A stretch of 14,439 bases of DNA, from the NCBI GenBank assembly GCA_002297505.1, contig DBLQ01000125.1, forward strand, positions 1 to 14,439, written 5' to 3'. The stretch's first letter is position 1, and every line of letters starts with the position of its first letter. Under the pieces are notes generated by a model, which saw nothing but the letters and a program-made list of their open reading frames with translations, was not told where the DNA came from and made no database searches. Position numbers and translations under genes: made by a program. Positions 6,449 through 14,410 of this stretch are shown here, one piece after another. The stretch comes from Flavobacteriales bacterium UBA720. Lineage in GTDB: Bacteria > Bacteroidota > Bacteroidia > Flavobacteriales > Weeksellaceae.

Positions 6449-7926
6449 TGTTTAAGGTTTTTAATGGTTTGACTGGCCAGTTTCAGGTGCGCTTTCTTTT
6501 TCTCATCCGTCATTTTATCAAAAGTCCGGATCATCATTCCCAATCTCGGATTTTTCTCGAAAAAAGCACGGTTGTCATTCACAAAATTCCAGAACAGCGC
6601 ATCCCATTGGTCCGTCCATTCACCGCCTGAATAATCGCTCATTTTCTTCACGTAATTGCTCCCGCTGATGTAAGGTTTGGTGCTCATTTTTCCGCCATCA
6701 GAAAAACTGCTCATGCCGTAGACATTCGGTACCATCACCCAATCGTAAGAATCGATAAACATTTCCATAAACCATTGATAAACATCATCAGGATTGAGTT
6801 TCATCAGGTTCATAAAATTTGCAAAAATCATCAGCCTTTCGATGTGATGCGCATATCCAGTTTCTAAAACTTTTAAAATCGTACTATCAATAGGTTTAAT
6901 TCCGGTTTTTCCGGTGTAAAATGATTCCGGAAGCGGATTTTTATGTTTCCAGTAATTTTTATTTCGCTGATAAGTTCCCTGGTACAAGTAAATTCCTCTC
7001 ACGAACTCGCGCCAACCCAGAATCTGGCGGACAAATCCTTCCAGAGAATTGATCGGGACATCGAAATCTTTGGCATATTCAATCGCCTGTTCCAGGACAA
7101 AATCCGGCGTCAGAAGTCCGACATTCAGCAGAGGAGAAAGCACGCTGTGATGCAGGAAATGCTCATGTTCCACAATGCTGTCCTCATACTCGCCGAAGTC
7201 CGCAAAACGCAGTTCTAAAAACTGATCAAGCCATTTTTCGGCGTCTTCAAAAGTGGTAGGATAAAGCTGATACGAGGTCAGGTTTCCATAATTTTCTCCA
7301 AAATATTTTTCAGTGTATATTTTGGCTTCTTCGTAAAACGGGGAGTTATCCGGAAATGAAATGGAAGGCGTTTTCTTGTTTTTAGGATATTTCTTACGGT
7401 TTTCGGTATCAAACGTCCATTTTCCGCCCATTGGTTTTCCGGTTTTCATCAGGATATTTCGGGAAATTCTCTGCTGTTTGTAGAAATCAGTCTGATGAAA
7501 GAACTCCTTGCCATCAAAATATTCCTTCAAATCTTCTTTTGTATTGATGAAAATCGGATTGTCAAGGATTTTGACGTTGAGTTTCGTCTCGGCGATTCTC
7601 TTTTCCAGCCAGTTATCGCAGACATCCACAATGAGAATATCTGTAAACTTTTCCTTTTCTAAATGTTTGATTAATTTCCGGACATCCGATAATTGGTCAT
7701 TGGCTTCAATATAATTGATCTTGAAACCGGCGTCTGTCAGATAGTTTTCATAGAACTTCATGCTGGCGCGGTGAAACGCAATTTTCTGTTTATGAAATTT
7801 GTACTGTTTGAAAAACAGAAATTCCTCCACCAGATAAACCGGCTGTTTCTTGTCCAAATGATCGGTATCCTTGAGAAGCTGATGCGGAAAGATCAGCTGT
7901 GCAACAGAAGCTTTTAATGTAGCCAT
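6445..7926 (-). CDS. Photolyase-related protein of the bacterial (6-4)/FeS-BCP type, without Fe-S cysteines (493 aa)
   Basis: Flavoprotein of the prokaryotic (6-4) photolyase group (COG3046, Agrobacterium PhrB type), expected to repair UV-made (6-4) photoproducts with blue light and FAD. An N-terminal alpha/beta antenna domain (about 1-130) precedes the all-helical FAD domain. Recognisable stretches are GWREFVRGIY (304-313), the active-site YAHHIERLM (358-366) with the His pair H360/H361, and PNVYGMSSFSDGGKMSTKPY (400-419). PhrB holds a [4Fe-4S] cluster with four Cys. Here the only Cys is C103, far outside that site; the segment after MSDY (429-432) reads SGGEWTDQWDALFW, shorter than in PhrB and free of Cys, and the position corresponding to the first ligand reads IDSTI. 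Its start overlaps the upstream DASH gene by 13 bases and its stop overlaps TIGR03643. Repair versus cryptochrome signalling cannot be decided from sequence. Confidence 0.9.
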   Translation of the reverse strand: MATLKASVAQLIFPHQLLKDTDHLDKKQPVYLVEEFLFFKQYKFHKQKIAFHRASMKFYENYLTDAGFKINYIEANDQLSDVRKLIKHLEKEKFTDILIVDVCDNWLEKRIAETKLNVKILDNPIFINTKEDLKEYFDGKEFFHQTDFYKQQRISRNILMKTGKPMGGKWTFDTENRKKYPKNKKTPSISFPDNSPFYEEAKIYTEKYFGENYGNLTSYQLYPTTFEDAEKWLDQFLELRFADFGEYEDSIVEHEHFLHHSVLSPLLNVGLLTPDFVLEQAIEYAKDFDVPINSLEGFVRQILGWREFVRGIYLYQGTYQRNKNYWKHKNPLPESFYTGKTGIKPIDSTILKVLETGYAHHIERLMIFANFMNLMKLNPDDVYQWFMEMFIDSYDWVMVPNVYGMSSFSDGGKMSTKPYISGSNYVKKMSDYSGGEWTDQWDALFWNFVNDNRAFFEKNPRLGMMIRTFDKMTDEKKKAHLKLASQTIKNLKQ

Positions 7927-9212
7927 AAATCTCTGTATTGAAAATCGTTATCATATGCTTCAGCCTGCTTTTCGGGATTAAAAGTCCGGTTTCTCGGATC
8001 GTTTCCAACGCCGGCAACGTACATCCAGTTACCATAATTGCTGTGAACATCATAGTCAATCAGCATTTCCTCAAAATAAGCGGCACCAATCCGCCAGTCC
8101 TGATTCAGAATCTTGCAGAAATAGGATGCCACGTTCTGGCGGCCGCGGTTGCTCATAAATCCGGTTTGTCTGATCTCATTCATATTCGCATTGATGAAAT
8201 CTGATTCTGTTTTGCCCTGAATCCACTGCTGAACAGTATTTTCGTCATCATCATAGGGATAAATTTTGTCTAAAATCCCTGTGATCTGAAAAATCTTATC
8301 CTGATATTGCATTGCAACATATTTGAAAAATTCACGCCACAACAATTCGAAAATCAACCAATATGTGGAGTCATTGCTTCCGAATTCTGCTTCGTATTTT
8401 TTGATTTCGTGATACACAGAAACGGGCGACAGACTTCCGTTGGCAAGCCAAGCAGAGAACTTACTGCTGTAATCCGAACCAATCATTCCGTTGCGGGTTT
8501 CCTTATAAGAGTTTAGATTTTGATGTTCAAAAAAATAAGCATTCAGCCGTTTAAAAGCTTCTATCTCACCGCCGGAAAATGGAAATGGTGACGATGGATG
8601 TGTTTCAAAATTTTCAAAACCTAAAAGTTTTAAATCAATGTCATCGCTTTTAATTTCAGATTCAAAATTTGACTTTTTCTCAGATTTCTCAGAATTAAAT
8701 TCTTCACGAACCGTAAAATTTTTCTCAATTTTCTGACGAAAGACAGTGAAGTGAATCGGAATTGTTTCGATCTGACTGTAGACAAAATCAGGTTGCAGCA
8801 GTAATTGAGAATAAGATTTGGACCAAGTTGTTGTGATTAAAACTTTCTCAACTTTCCTTTGCACTAGAATCTCATCTCTTGTCCATTCCTGCTGACAGAA
8901 GATGGTTTCAATTTCAAAATGTTGAGCGATTTCCTGAAATATTTCAGCGGTTTTTCCAAACTTTTTGACAAATGGAATTCCAATCTGTTCTAAATTTTTT
9001 TCCAGATCCAAAACCGTTTCCAGTAAAAATTGAGTCCGGAATTTTCCGATTTTTCTGAATCCGAATTGCTTCTCATTGTAAAAGTCACTGTCAAAAACAT
9101 ATACCGCAAGAAACGGGAGATTTTCCTGCTGAATTTTCACAATGGATTCGTTATCTCTGATTCTCAAATTGTTGGTGAACCATAGGATGTTGATTTTCTG
9201 TTTTTCCGGCAT
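7914..9212 (-). CDS. DASH-type cryptochrome/photolyase (432 aa)
   Basis: FAD-binding blue-light enzyme; DASH proteins repair cyclobutane pyrimidine dimers, mainly in single-stranded DNA. The N-terminal antenna domain starts INILWFTNNLRIRDN (7-21), followed by AVYVFD (36-41) and the DASH-like FRKIGKFRTQFLLE (52-65). The FAD domain shows YKETRNGMIGSDYSSKFSAW (236-255), NDSTYWLIFELLWREFF (280-296), TGFMSNRGRQNVAS (350-363), IDYDVHSNYGNWMYVAGVGN (385-404) and FNPEKQAEAYD (411-421). NDSTYW and NRGRQNVAS favour DASH over class I CPD photolyase. It lacks the long C-terminal extension of eukaryotic DASH proteins. The region at about 165-215 is low complexity and Lys/Glu/Ser rich, and probably a loop. 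The start lies inside the DUF2256 gene, the end inside the next photolyase gene, so expression is tightly coupled. Confidence 0.92.
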   Translation of the reverse strand: MPEKQKINILWFTNNLRIRDNESIVKIQQENLPFLAVYVFDSDFYNEKQFGFRKIGKFRTQFLLETVLDLEKNLEQIGIPFVKKFGKTAEIFQEIAQHFEIETIFCQQEWTRDEILVQRKVEKVLITTTWSKSYSQLLLQPDFVYSQIETIPIHFTVFRQKIEKNFTVREEFNSEKSEKKSNFESEIKSDDIDLKLLGFENFETHPSSPFPFSGGEIEAFKRLNAYFFEHQNLNSYKETRNGMIGSDYSSKFSAWLANGSLSPVSVYHEIKKYEAEFGSNDSTYWLIFELLWREFFKYVAMQYQDKIFQITGILDKIYPYDDDENTVQQWIQGKTESDFINANMNEIRQTGFMSNRGRQNVASYFCKILNQDWRIGAAYFEEMLIDYDVHSNYGNWMYVAGVGNDPRNRTFNPEKQAEAYDNDFQYRDLWLH

Positions 9213-9319
9213 TTTTCACTGCAATATTTCACTTCGTCCCAGTTTTTCTTCCACTTTTTCCGCCAGTTGAACGGCAGTCCGCAGACTTCACAGATTTTGG
9301 AAGGCAAATTGCCAGGCAT
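9164..9319 (-). CDS. DUF2256 zinc-ribbon-like protein, photolyase-associated (51 aa)
   Basis: Very short gene between the ABC1 kinase and DASH genes, translated here by hand. It starts MPGNLPSKICEVCG, continues LPFNWRKKWKKNWDEVKYC and SEKCRKNRK, and ends at TGA 9164-9166. Four Cys (C10-x2-C13 and C33-x3-C37) look like a zinc ribbon; a Trp/Lys-rich middle separates the pairs. This is the pattern of DUF2256, a family I know as a frequent neighbour of photolyase genes in bacteria. The ATG is one base past the ABC1 kinase stop (TAA-A-ATG). The last 49 bases overlap the DASH gene in another frame. Function is not established; metal and nucleic-acid binding are inferences from the Cys pairs and basic charge. 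Confidence 0.88.
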   Translation of the reverse strand: MPGNLPSKICEVCGLPFNWRKKWKKNWDEVKYCSEKCRKNRKSTSYGSPTI

Positions 9320-9320
9320 T

Positions 9321-10637
9321 TTATCGGACGAAATTTTTATAATTATTGATTTTAATATCTTTTGCTCTCACATCATGCATCATATTGTACAGCCCGAAAA
9401 ACGTTCTGTTCAGGTAGATAAAATGCTTCGAGCCACGATTGACATTCATGCCTTTCATGTCATTAAGTTTGGCGTAGCGCTGGCCGAGATCTGCGATTTC
9501 CCGGAAGAAACCTTCATCAGAAAAATCAAAAACCTCCACGTTAAACGGTCTTGTAAATAGTTCCAAAAGCTCATAAAACAGTTGGCTGAAAAATTCCTGT
9601 TCCTCCGGTGAATCATCATGGCGGAGAATCTCCAGCTGATACAGTTTCAACCTGAACATTTCCGGATTTTTAAGGTTTTCCGCCTTCGCCAGTTCGAAAT
9701 AAGGTGTGTAAAATTCAGTGGGAATTTCCTTGATACAGCCAAAGTCGATTACCAGCAATTCGTTATTTTCCGACACCAAAAAGTTGCCAGGATGCGGATC
9801 TGCATGCACCTGTTTCAGAACGTGCATCTGGTACATATAAAAATCCCAAAGTGTCTGTCCGATCTTGTTCAGGTTTTCCTGAGAATGATCTGCTTGGATG
9901 AATTCCGAAAAATGTTTTCCGGTCATCCAGTCCATAGTAATGATCTTTTCGCAGGACAGTTTAGGATAATAGTTCGGAAATTTCAGGTTCGGCAAATGGC
10001 GGCATGCTTGCGAAATCTGCTGGCTTCTTTTCAGTTCCAGATTGTAGTCGGTTTCCTCGAACAGTTTATTCTCGACTTCCTGAAAGTAAGATTCAGAGCC
10101 TTCTTTCTGAATGTTGAACATTTTCAATGCAATCGGCTTTACCATTTTCAAGTCACTGGAAATACTTTCGCGCACGCCCGGATACTGAATTTTGACGGCC
10201 AGATCCTGCCCATTTTTTTTGGCTTTATGAACCTGTCCGATGCTCGCCGCATTGACCGATTCCGGTGAAAACTCATCAAACATTGCTTCCGGATTTTTTC
10301 CGAAATACTTTCTGAATGTTTTCTTCACCAAAGCACCAGACAATGGCGGCACCGAAAACTGCGACAGCGAAAATTTCTCTACATAAGCCTGCGGAAGAAT
10401 ATTTTTTTCCATGCTCAGCATCTGCGCCACTTTCAGGGCAGAGCCTTTCAGTTCTTTGAGAGAATCGTAAATGTCCGCCGCATTGTTCTCATTCAGGATT
10501 TGCCTGGCTTCAGTTTCATCTTTAGCGATTTTATTGCCGTAATATTTCAGGTAATTTACGCCGATTTTGGCTCCGGCTTTCAGCAAACTTCCCGTTCTTT
10601 CAATTTTTCCTGTCGGTATTTTATTCAGTGTCTTCAT
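9321..10637 (-). CDS. ABC1/AarF/UbiB atypical kinase family protein (438 aa)
   Basis: Member of the ABC1 (UbiB/ADCK/COQ8) family, atypical kinase/ATPase-fold proteins linked to isoprenoid quinone and lipid metabolism. Visible parts: the family N-terminal helix with KVAQ at 69-72 where KxGQ is usual; the Ala-rich loop NAASIGQVHKA (129-139); ATP-site Lys149 in LAVKIQYPG; EETDYNLE (194-201); catalytic loop HADPHPGN (278-285); and metal-binding DFG (298-300). All core kinase-like residues are present, so the protein is probably active, with Gly to Ala in KxGQ the only oddity. Length fits the family without the extra C-terminal membrane helices of proteobacterial UbiB. It starts right at the TetR-like stop (no gap) and ends one base before DUF2256, so it belongs to the photolyase operon. 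Its link to photorepair is unknown. Confidence 0.9.
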   Translation of the reverse strand: MKTLNKIPTGKIERTGSLLKAGAKIGVNYLKYYGNKIAKDETEARQILNENNAADIYDSLKELKGSALKVAQMLSMEKNILPQAYVEKFSLSQFSVPPLSGALVKKTFRKYFGKNPEAMFDEFSPESVNAASIGQVHKAKKNGQDLAVKIQYPGVRESISSDLKMVKPIALKMFNIQKEGSESYFQEVENKLFEETDYNLELKRSQQISQACRHLPNLKFPNYYPKLSCEKIITMDWMTGKHFSEFIQADHSQENLNKIGQTLWDFYMYQMHVLKQVHADPHPGNFLVSENNELLVIDFGCIKEIPTEFYTPYFELAKAENLKNPEMFRLKLYQLEILRHDDSPEEQEFFSQLFYELLELFTRPFNVEVFDFSDEGFFREIADLGQRYAKLNDMKGMNVNRGSKHFIYLNRTFFGLYNMMHDVRAKDIKINNYKNFVR

Positions 10638-11297
10638 TTAGCCTTTTTTAAAAGTTTCTTTAAACAGAAATTTCCCGAGGTCTGCGAGTTTCCGCAGTGG
10701 CTCGTTATCCATCAGTTCAAAACCTGTGTCAATAGATTTTTCGATGAAAATATCTGTTTTCTCAAAGTCCGGTGACGTGTCTTTTTTCCAGAATTCGATG
10801 GCTGAAACGAGATGAAGCCATAAGAGTTCCTGCCGTGATTGGTCTCCGATTTTTTTCCAGTCTTCTTTCGCTTTTTCCAGCATTTCCCAATTACTGAAAT
10901 CCAGAGTGTCTACAAATTCATGATGCGTTTTTTTCAAACTCTGCAGCATTTTAATATTCTGAATTTTACTGCTTCCGATTATCGACAGGACCAATGAACG
11001 GTTCATGGTGAGATTCTCAAAGAAAATATAGTAGACATTCAGAAGTTTTTCCTTGGTGGTGACACCAGTTCCGGCATTCACTTCCGCAGCAAGTTCTACC
11101 GATTTGATGAAAAGATAATTCATTATCTCGGCTTCCACCTGATCGAAGCCTGAGAAATAATGATAGAATTCTTTTTCTTCAAACTGATTTTCCTTCGCAA
11201 AGAGATAAACATTTTTTGGTCTTTGTCCGTGGTTCAGCAGATAATCGCCGTAAAGCTCGAAGATTTTTTCCTGATTGATATTGATTTGCTCTTCCAT
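10638..11297 (-). CDS. TetR-like transcriptional regulator (219 aa)
   Basis: All-helical protein with a short N-terminal DNA-binding part (about 1-50, ending FEEKEFYHYFSGFDQVEAEI, where FYHYF takes the place of the TetR FYxHF signature) and a C-terminal ligand/dimer domain of about 160 residues. The frame can also start at ATG 11318, adding seven residues (MINKIIL), but that ATG overlaps the promoter -7 element at 11316-11323, so the ATG at 11297 is preferred. It is the first gene of the photolyase operon and its stop abuts the ABC1 kinase start. Autoregulation of the operon is a reasonable guess; the ligand is unknown. The HTH is weakly conserved, so the family call is by overall layout. Confidence 0.75.
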   Translation of the reverse strand: MEEQININQEKIFELYGDYLLNHGQRPKNVYLFAKENQFEEKEFYHYFSGFDQVEAEIMNYLFIKSVELAAEVNAGTGVTTKEKLLNVYYIFFENLTMNRSLVLSIIGSSKIQNIKMLQSLKKTHHEFVDTLDFSNWEMLEKAKEDWKKIGDQSRQELLWLHLVSAIEFWKKDTSPDFEKTDIFIEKSIDTGFELMDNEPLRKLADLGKFLFKETFKKG

Positions 11298-11315
11298 TAG
11301 AATTATTTTGTTGAT

Positions 11316-11348
11316 CAAATTTAGTAATTAATTTTATTTAAATTTCAA
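11316..11348 (-). promoter_or_regulatory. Promoter of the TetR-ABC1 kinase-photolyase operon
   Basis: On the - strand a TTTG (core TTG at 11348-11346) is followed after 22 bases by TAAATTTG (11323-11316), an exact TAnnTTTG. This is the Bacteroidetes housekeeping promoter layout. Transcription would start near 11310, just ahead of the ATG at 11297. The element rules against translation from the ATG at 11318. Confidence 0.6.
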
Positions 11349-11411
11349 ATAAAGTATATTTTTGTACTATCAGGGAGATTGGATTTTTAAATCAGCCAGA
11401 TTAGAAAATTT

Positions 11412-11441
11412 TTGATCTGTTTGGAAAAAGGTATAATTTTC
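11412..11441 (+). promoter_or_regulatory. Possible promoter for the NAD(P)-binding/DUF2867 gene
   Basis: TTG (11412-11414), 19 bases, then TAATTTTC (11434-11441), one base off TAnnTTTG, 35 bases before the ATG at 11477. An exact -7 match, TATTTTTG, is also present at 11357-11364 but has no TTG upstream and would leave a leader of about 105 bases. Either could serve; the 158-base gap is a divergent promoter region for this gene and the TetR-like operon. Confidence 0.3.
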
Positions 11442-11476
11442 TCATTAGCTCAAAAATATTTACAGACCACATCACT

Positions 11477-12916
11477 ATGGAAAAAATTCTCCTCACCGGC
11501 GCCACCGGCTATATTGGCAAAAGAATGATTAATGTTATTGCTGCGCAGGGCTATCAGGTGATATGCTGCTGCAGGGATAAGAGTCGTTTTTCCAAAAGTG
11601 TGGATGTGGATGATGCGCAGATTGAAGTGGTAGAAGTCGATTTTCTGAAGCCCGAAACACTGGAAAATATTCCCAAAGATATTTCCGGGGCTTATTATCT
11701 GATGCATTCTATGAGTACCAGTGACGATTATGCAGAGGTGGAAAAGCAGTGTGCAATTAATTTTTCCGAATATATTACGAAAACCGACTGCAGGCATATC
11801 ATTTATCTTTCCGGCCTTGCCAATGAGAAAGAACTTTCGAAACATCTCAGTTCAAGATTTGAAGTCGAGAAAATCCTAATGGAGTGCAAGGTTCCCGCAA
11901 CAGTTTTGAGAGCAGGAATTATCATCGGTTCAGGAAGTGCATCGTTCGAAATCATCAGAGATCTTGTGGAAAAGTTGCCGGTAATGATAGCACCAAAATG
12001 GCTTCACACGAAGTGTCAGCCCATCGGAATTGCCAATGTTCTCGACTTTCTAATATTCACATTATTTAAAGATAAGGCTTACCATAAGAGCTTCGATATA
12101 GGCTGTGATAATGTTTTGACCTACAAAGAAATGCTGTTGGAATTTGCAAAAATAAGAGGCTTAAAAAGACGGATTTTCACGGTTCCTGTGATGACGCCAA
12201 AGCTGTCATCTTATTGGCTGTATTTTATAACTTCCACTTCTTATAACCTTGCGTCGGCGCTGGTAGGGAGTATGAAAATTGAAGTAATCTGCAGGCCGGA
12301 AAGTCTTGCAGAGATTAAAAATATTACCGGTGTACAGCCATTTTCTTACGAGGAAGCTTTGAGGAGGACGCTGGTCAAAATTCAGGATAACGAGATTGCT
12401 TCCAGCTGGAAGGACAGTTTCATCAGCAGCCGCAGCGATTCCAGTCTGAAGGACTATCTGGACGTACCCAAATATGGCTGCTATGTAGATCTGCGAAGTG
12501 AAGATTACGACGACCGCGAGAAGTGCCTGGACCGTGTTTTCTCATTAGGTGGCGCCAATGGCTGGTATGGTCAGAGTCTTTGGAAAGTCAGAGGTTTTAT
12601 GGATGTCTTAGCCGGCGGACCCGGATTACGACGTGGCAGAACCAGCCCAACTAAACTTCATGAAGGCGATGCGTTGGACTTCTGGCGTGTGCTGTATGCC
12701 AGCAGGGAAGAAGGCAAACTCATCCTCTTTGCTGAAATGAAACTGCCTGGTGAAGCCTGGCTGATGTTCAAGGTGTATAAAGGGAAACTCTGGCAGAAAG
12801 CCGTTTTCAGACCACACGGATTGAGCGGCAGATTGTACTGGTACTCGGTGTTGCCGTTCCACGGTTTTATCTTTAAAGGCATGGTGAGACGCCTGGCCGG
12901 GAAGGTGAAATCCTGA
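11477..12916 (+). CDS. NAD(P)-binding SDR-like protein fused to DUF2867 (479 aa)
   Basis: Two-domain protein. The N-terminal half is an extended/atypical SDR (NmrA-like) Rossmann fold with the nucleotide loop TGATGYIG (7-14), Asp54 of VDFL after strand 3, YYLMHSM (about 73-79), a YLSG segment at about 113-116 and RAGIIIGSGSASFE (about 145-158). The classical YxxxK pair is not evident, as is common in atypical SDRs. From about residue 320 the sequence changes to the DUF2867 domain: DVPKYGCYVDLRSEDY, GGANGWYGQSLWKVRGFMD, GGPGLRRGR, LDFWRVLYA and AEMKLPGEAWL. The length is normal for this known fusion family. Substrate and role are unknown; ligand-binding in the DUF2867 domain is inferred. It is a single gene, ending at the exact base before the convergent GH13 stop. 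Confidence 0.9.
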   Translation: MEKILLTGATGYIGKRMINVIAAQGYQVICCCRDKSRFSKSVDVDDAQIEVVEVDFLKPETLENIPKDISGAYYLMHSMSTSDDYAEVEKQCAINFSEYITKTDCRHIIYLSGLANEKELSKHLSSRFEVEKILMECKVPATVLRAGIIIGSGSASFEIIRDLVEKLPVMIAPKWLHTKCQPIGIANVLDFLIFTLFKDKAYHKSFDIGCDNVLTYKEMLLEFAKIRGLKRRIFTVPVMTPKLSSYWLYFITSTSYNLASALVGSMKIEVICRPESLAEIKNITGVQPFSYEEALRRTLVKIQDNEIASSWKDSFISSRSDSSLKDYLDVPKYGCYVDLRSEDYDDREKCLDRVFSLGGANGWYGQSLWKVRGFMDVLAGGPGLRRGRTSPTKLHEGDALDFWRVLYASREEGKLILFAEMKLPGEAWLMFKVYKGKLWQKAVFRPHGLSGRLYWYSVLPFHGFIFKGMVRRLAGKVKS

Positions 12917-14239
12917 TTAATCCTTGTATAAAATCAAATAATCCCAAGGTGCCATATCCACGATCATCGTGTTCTGAACATCCACGGACTGTCCGGTAAA
13001 AAGATTGGTATAAGTTCCCGAATCGTAGGATGTGTCCAGCTGCACCAAAACGGTATCTTTGCTAAGGTTGATAAAAACAATGACCTTCTGCCCATTTTTT
13101 TCGCGGACGAAGGATAGAATCTGGTCCATATGATCATTCATGATGCGGATCATCTCACCGCCATGGATGCCGTTCCACAGCGCCTGATTACGATGTTTTA
13201 ATGCGAAAATTGAAGCATACAGACTGGCATTGTCGTGATTTTTCCATTCGATAGGATCTTTTTCGAAAAATGCCAGTGACCGGTCCAGGCCGGCTTCCTG
13301 TCCGCTGTAGACCAGCGGAATCCCGTCAAATGTTGCACTCAGTACTATGGCCGCCTTTAGCGCATCGCCGAAATTTTCCTGCGGCGTGCCTTCCCAAGAA
13401 TTTTTATCGTGATTATCTGTAAAATTCATCCGGAGGCCCGCTTTTGGAAAAATAGAAACATGCTCGGCGAGATACGCTTCGGTCAATGTTTTTACACTGT
13501 TATGATTAACTGCGATCTGGTGGAGGATATTCCAAAGTGTCCAGTTATAAGTGGCGTCAAATGCCTTTCTGTGGAGCTCGCGGTCCTCAGCCTCAGCCAG
13601 CATGAAGACCGGTTTAATCTCCTCCAGTTCCTCGCGCAGGTTTTCCCAAAAGTCGAGTGGGACAAAACTGGCGATATCGCAACGGTAGCCGTCTATGTCA
13701 AATTCCATCAGCCAATATTTCATCACGACGGTCATATAGCGGCGCAATTCCGGATTTCTGTAATCCAGCTCAATAATATCGTCATAGTCCCGCCATCTCG
13801 TAGATTGGAAGGTGTTCTTCCGGGATCGCATGTACCATTCCGGATGATCGGTTACCATCGTATTGTCCCAGCTGGTATGGTTTGCGACCCAATCCAGGAT
13901 GACATACATTCCCTGCTGGTGGATGGCGTCGATCAATGTTTTAAGATCTTCCTTACTTCCGAATTCCGGATTCACGGCCCAATAATCCTTAACTGCGTAA
14001 TAACTTCCCAATGAACCCTTGCGGTGGACCTCACCAATCGGATGGATTGGCATGAGCCAGATGATATCAATGCCCAGTGATTTGAGTCTTGGTAACTCCG
14101 GAATGATTGCGAGCAGCGTTCCTTCCTGGGAAAACTGCCTGATGTTCAGTTCATATAGCGTTGCATTCTTGACCCATTCTGGCGTGGTAAGTTCAACATA
14201 ATTTTTGGGTTTGTATCTATCGTCCGGATTATTTTCCAT
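12917..14239 (-). CDS. Alpha-amylase-family glycoside hydrolase (GH13), cytoplasmic (440 aa)
   Basis: TIM-barrel enzyme that acts on alpha-glucosidic bonds. The four GH13 regions are clear: region I DWVANH (116-121); region II GYRCD (184-188) with nucleophile Asp188 and Arg186; region III MLAEAE (213-218) with acid/base Glu216; region IV FTDNHD (273-278) with Asp278. A small C-terminal beta domain follows (about 365-440). There is no signal peptide or lipobox, so it should act on internal glucans or maltodextrins, not as an exported amylase. At 440 residues it is compact, lacking extra carbohydrate-binding domains. The start is ATG 14239; the frame has a TGA upstream before any other start. 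Exact specificity (alpha-amylase, glucosidase or transferase) cannot be told. It stands alone: the upstream neighbour is divergent and the downstream neighbour convergent with no bases between stops. Confidence 0.92.
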   Translation of the reverse strand: MENNPDDRYKPKNYVELTTPEWVKNATLYELNIRQFSQEGTLLAIIPELPRLKSLGIDIIWLMPIHPIGEVHRKGSLGSYYAVKDYWAVNPEFGSKEDLKTLIDAIHQQGMYVILDWVANHTSWDNTMVTDHPEWYMRSRKNTFQSTRWRDYDDIIELDYRNPELRRYMTVVMKYWLMEFDIDGYRCDIASFVPLDFWENLREELEEIKPVFMLAEAEDRELHRKAFDATYNWTLWNILHQIAVNHNSVKTLTEAYLAEHVSIFPKAGLRMNFTDNHDKNSWEGTPQENFGDALKAAIVLSATFDGIPLVYSGQEAGLDRSLAFFEKDPIEWKNHDNASLYASIFALKHRNQALWNGIHGGEMIRIMNDHMDQILSFVREKNGQKVIVFINLSKDTVLVQLDTSYDSGTYTNLFTGQSVDVQNTMIVDMAPWDYLILYKD

Positions 14240-14410
14240 AAGTGTGATTTGATTCTGGTTGGGATATCATATTTCGTACCTCAATGTTTTCCGGTCAAAC
14301 ATTTAATCAAAATTTAATTTTATGATGTAAGGAAGATAAAAATCTTGATTGAGACGCAATAAAGGTTTGATGTTTGTATGTTAGAGAGTCAATCACAAAA
14401 ATAATGAATT

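Noticed and set aside
9618..10268. 216-codon + strand open frame
   Set aside because: It lies wholly antisense to the ABC1 kinase gene, whose motifs are clear, and its translation has no recognisable domain.
12617..12916. Possible fusion or frameshift at the end of the DUF2867 gene, because it meets the GH13 stop with no gap
   Set aside because: Both proteins reach their normal family ends, so this is just compact convergent packing.
13409..14014. 201-codon + strand open frame
   Set aside because: Antisense to the GH13 gene with all four catalytic regions; codon-driven shadow frame.
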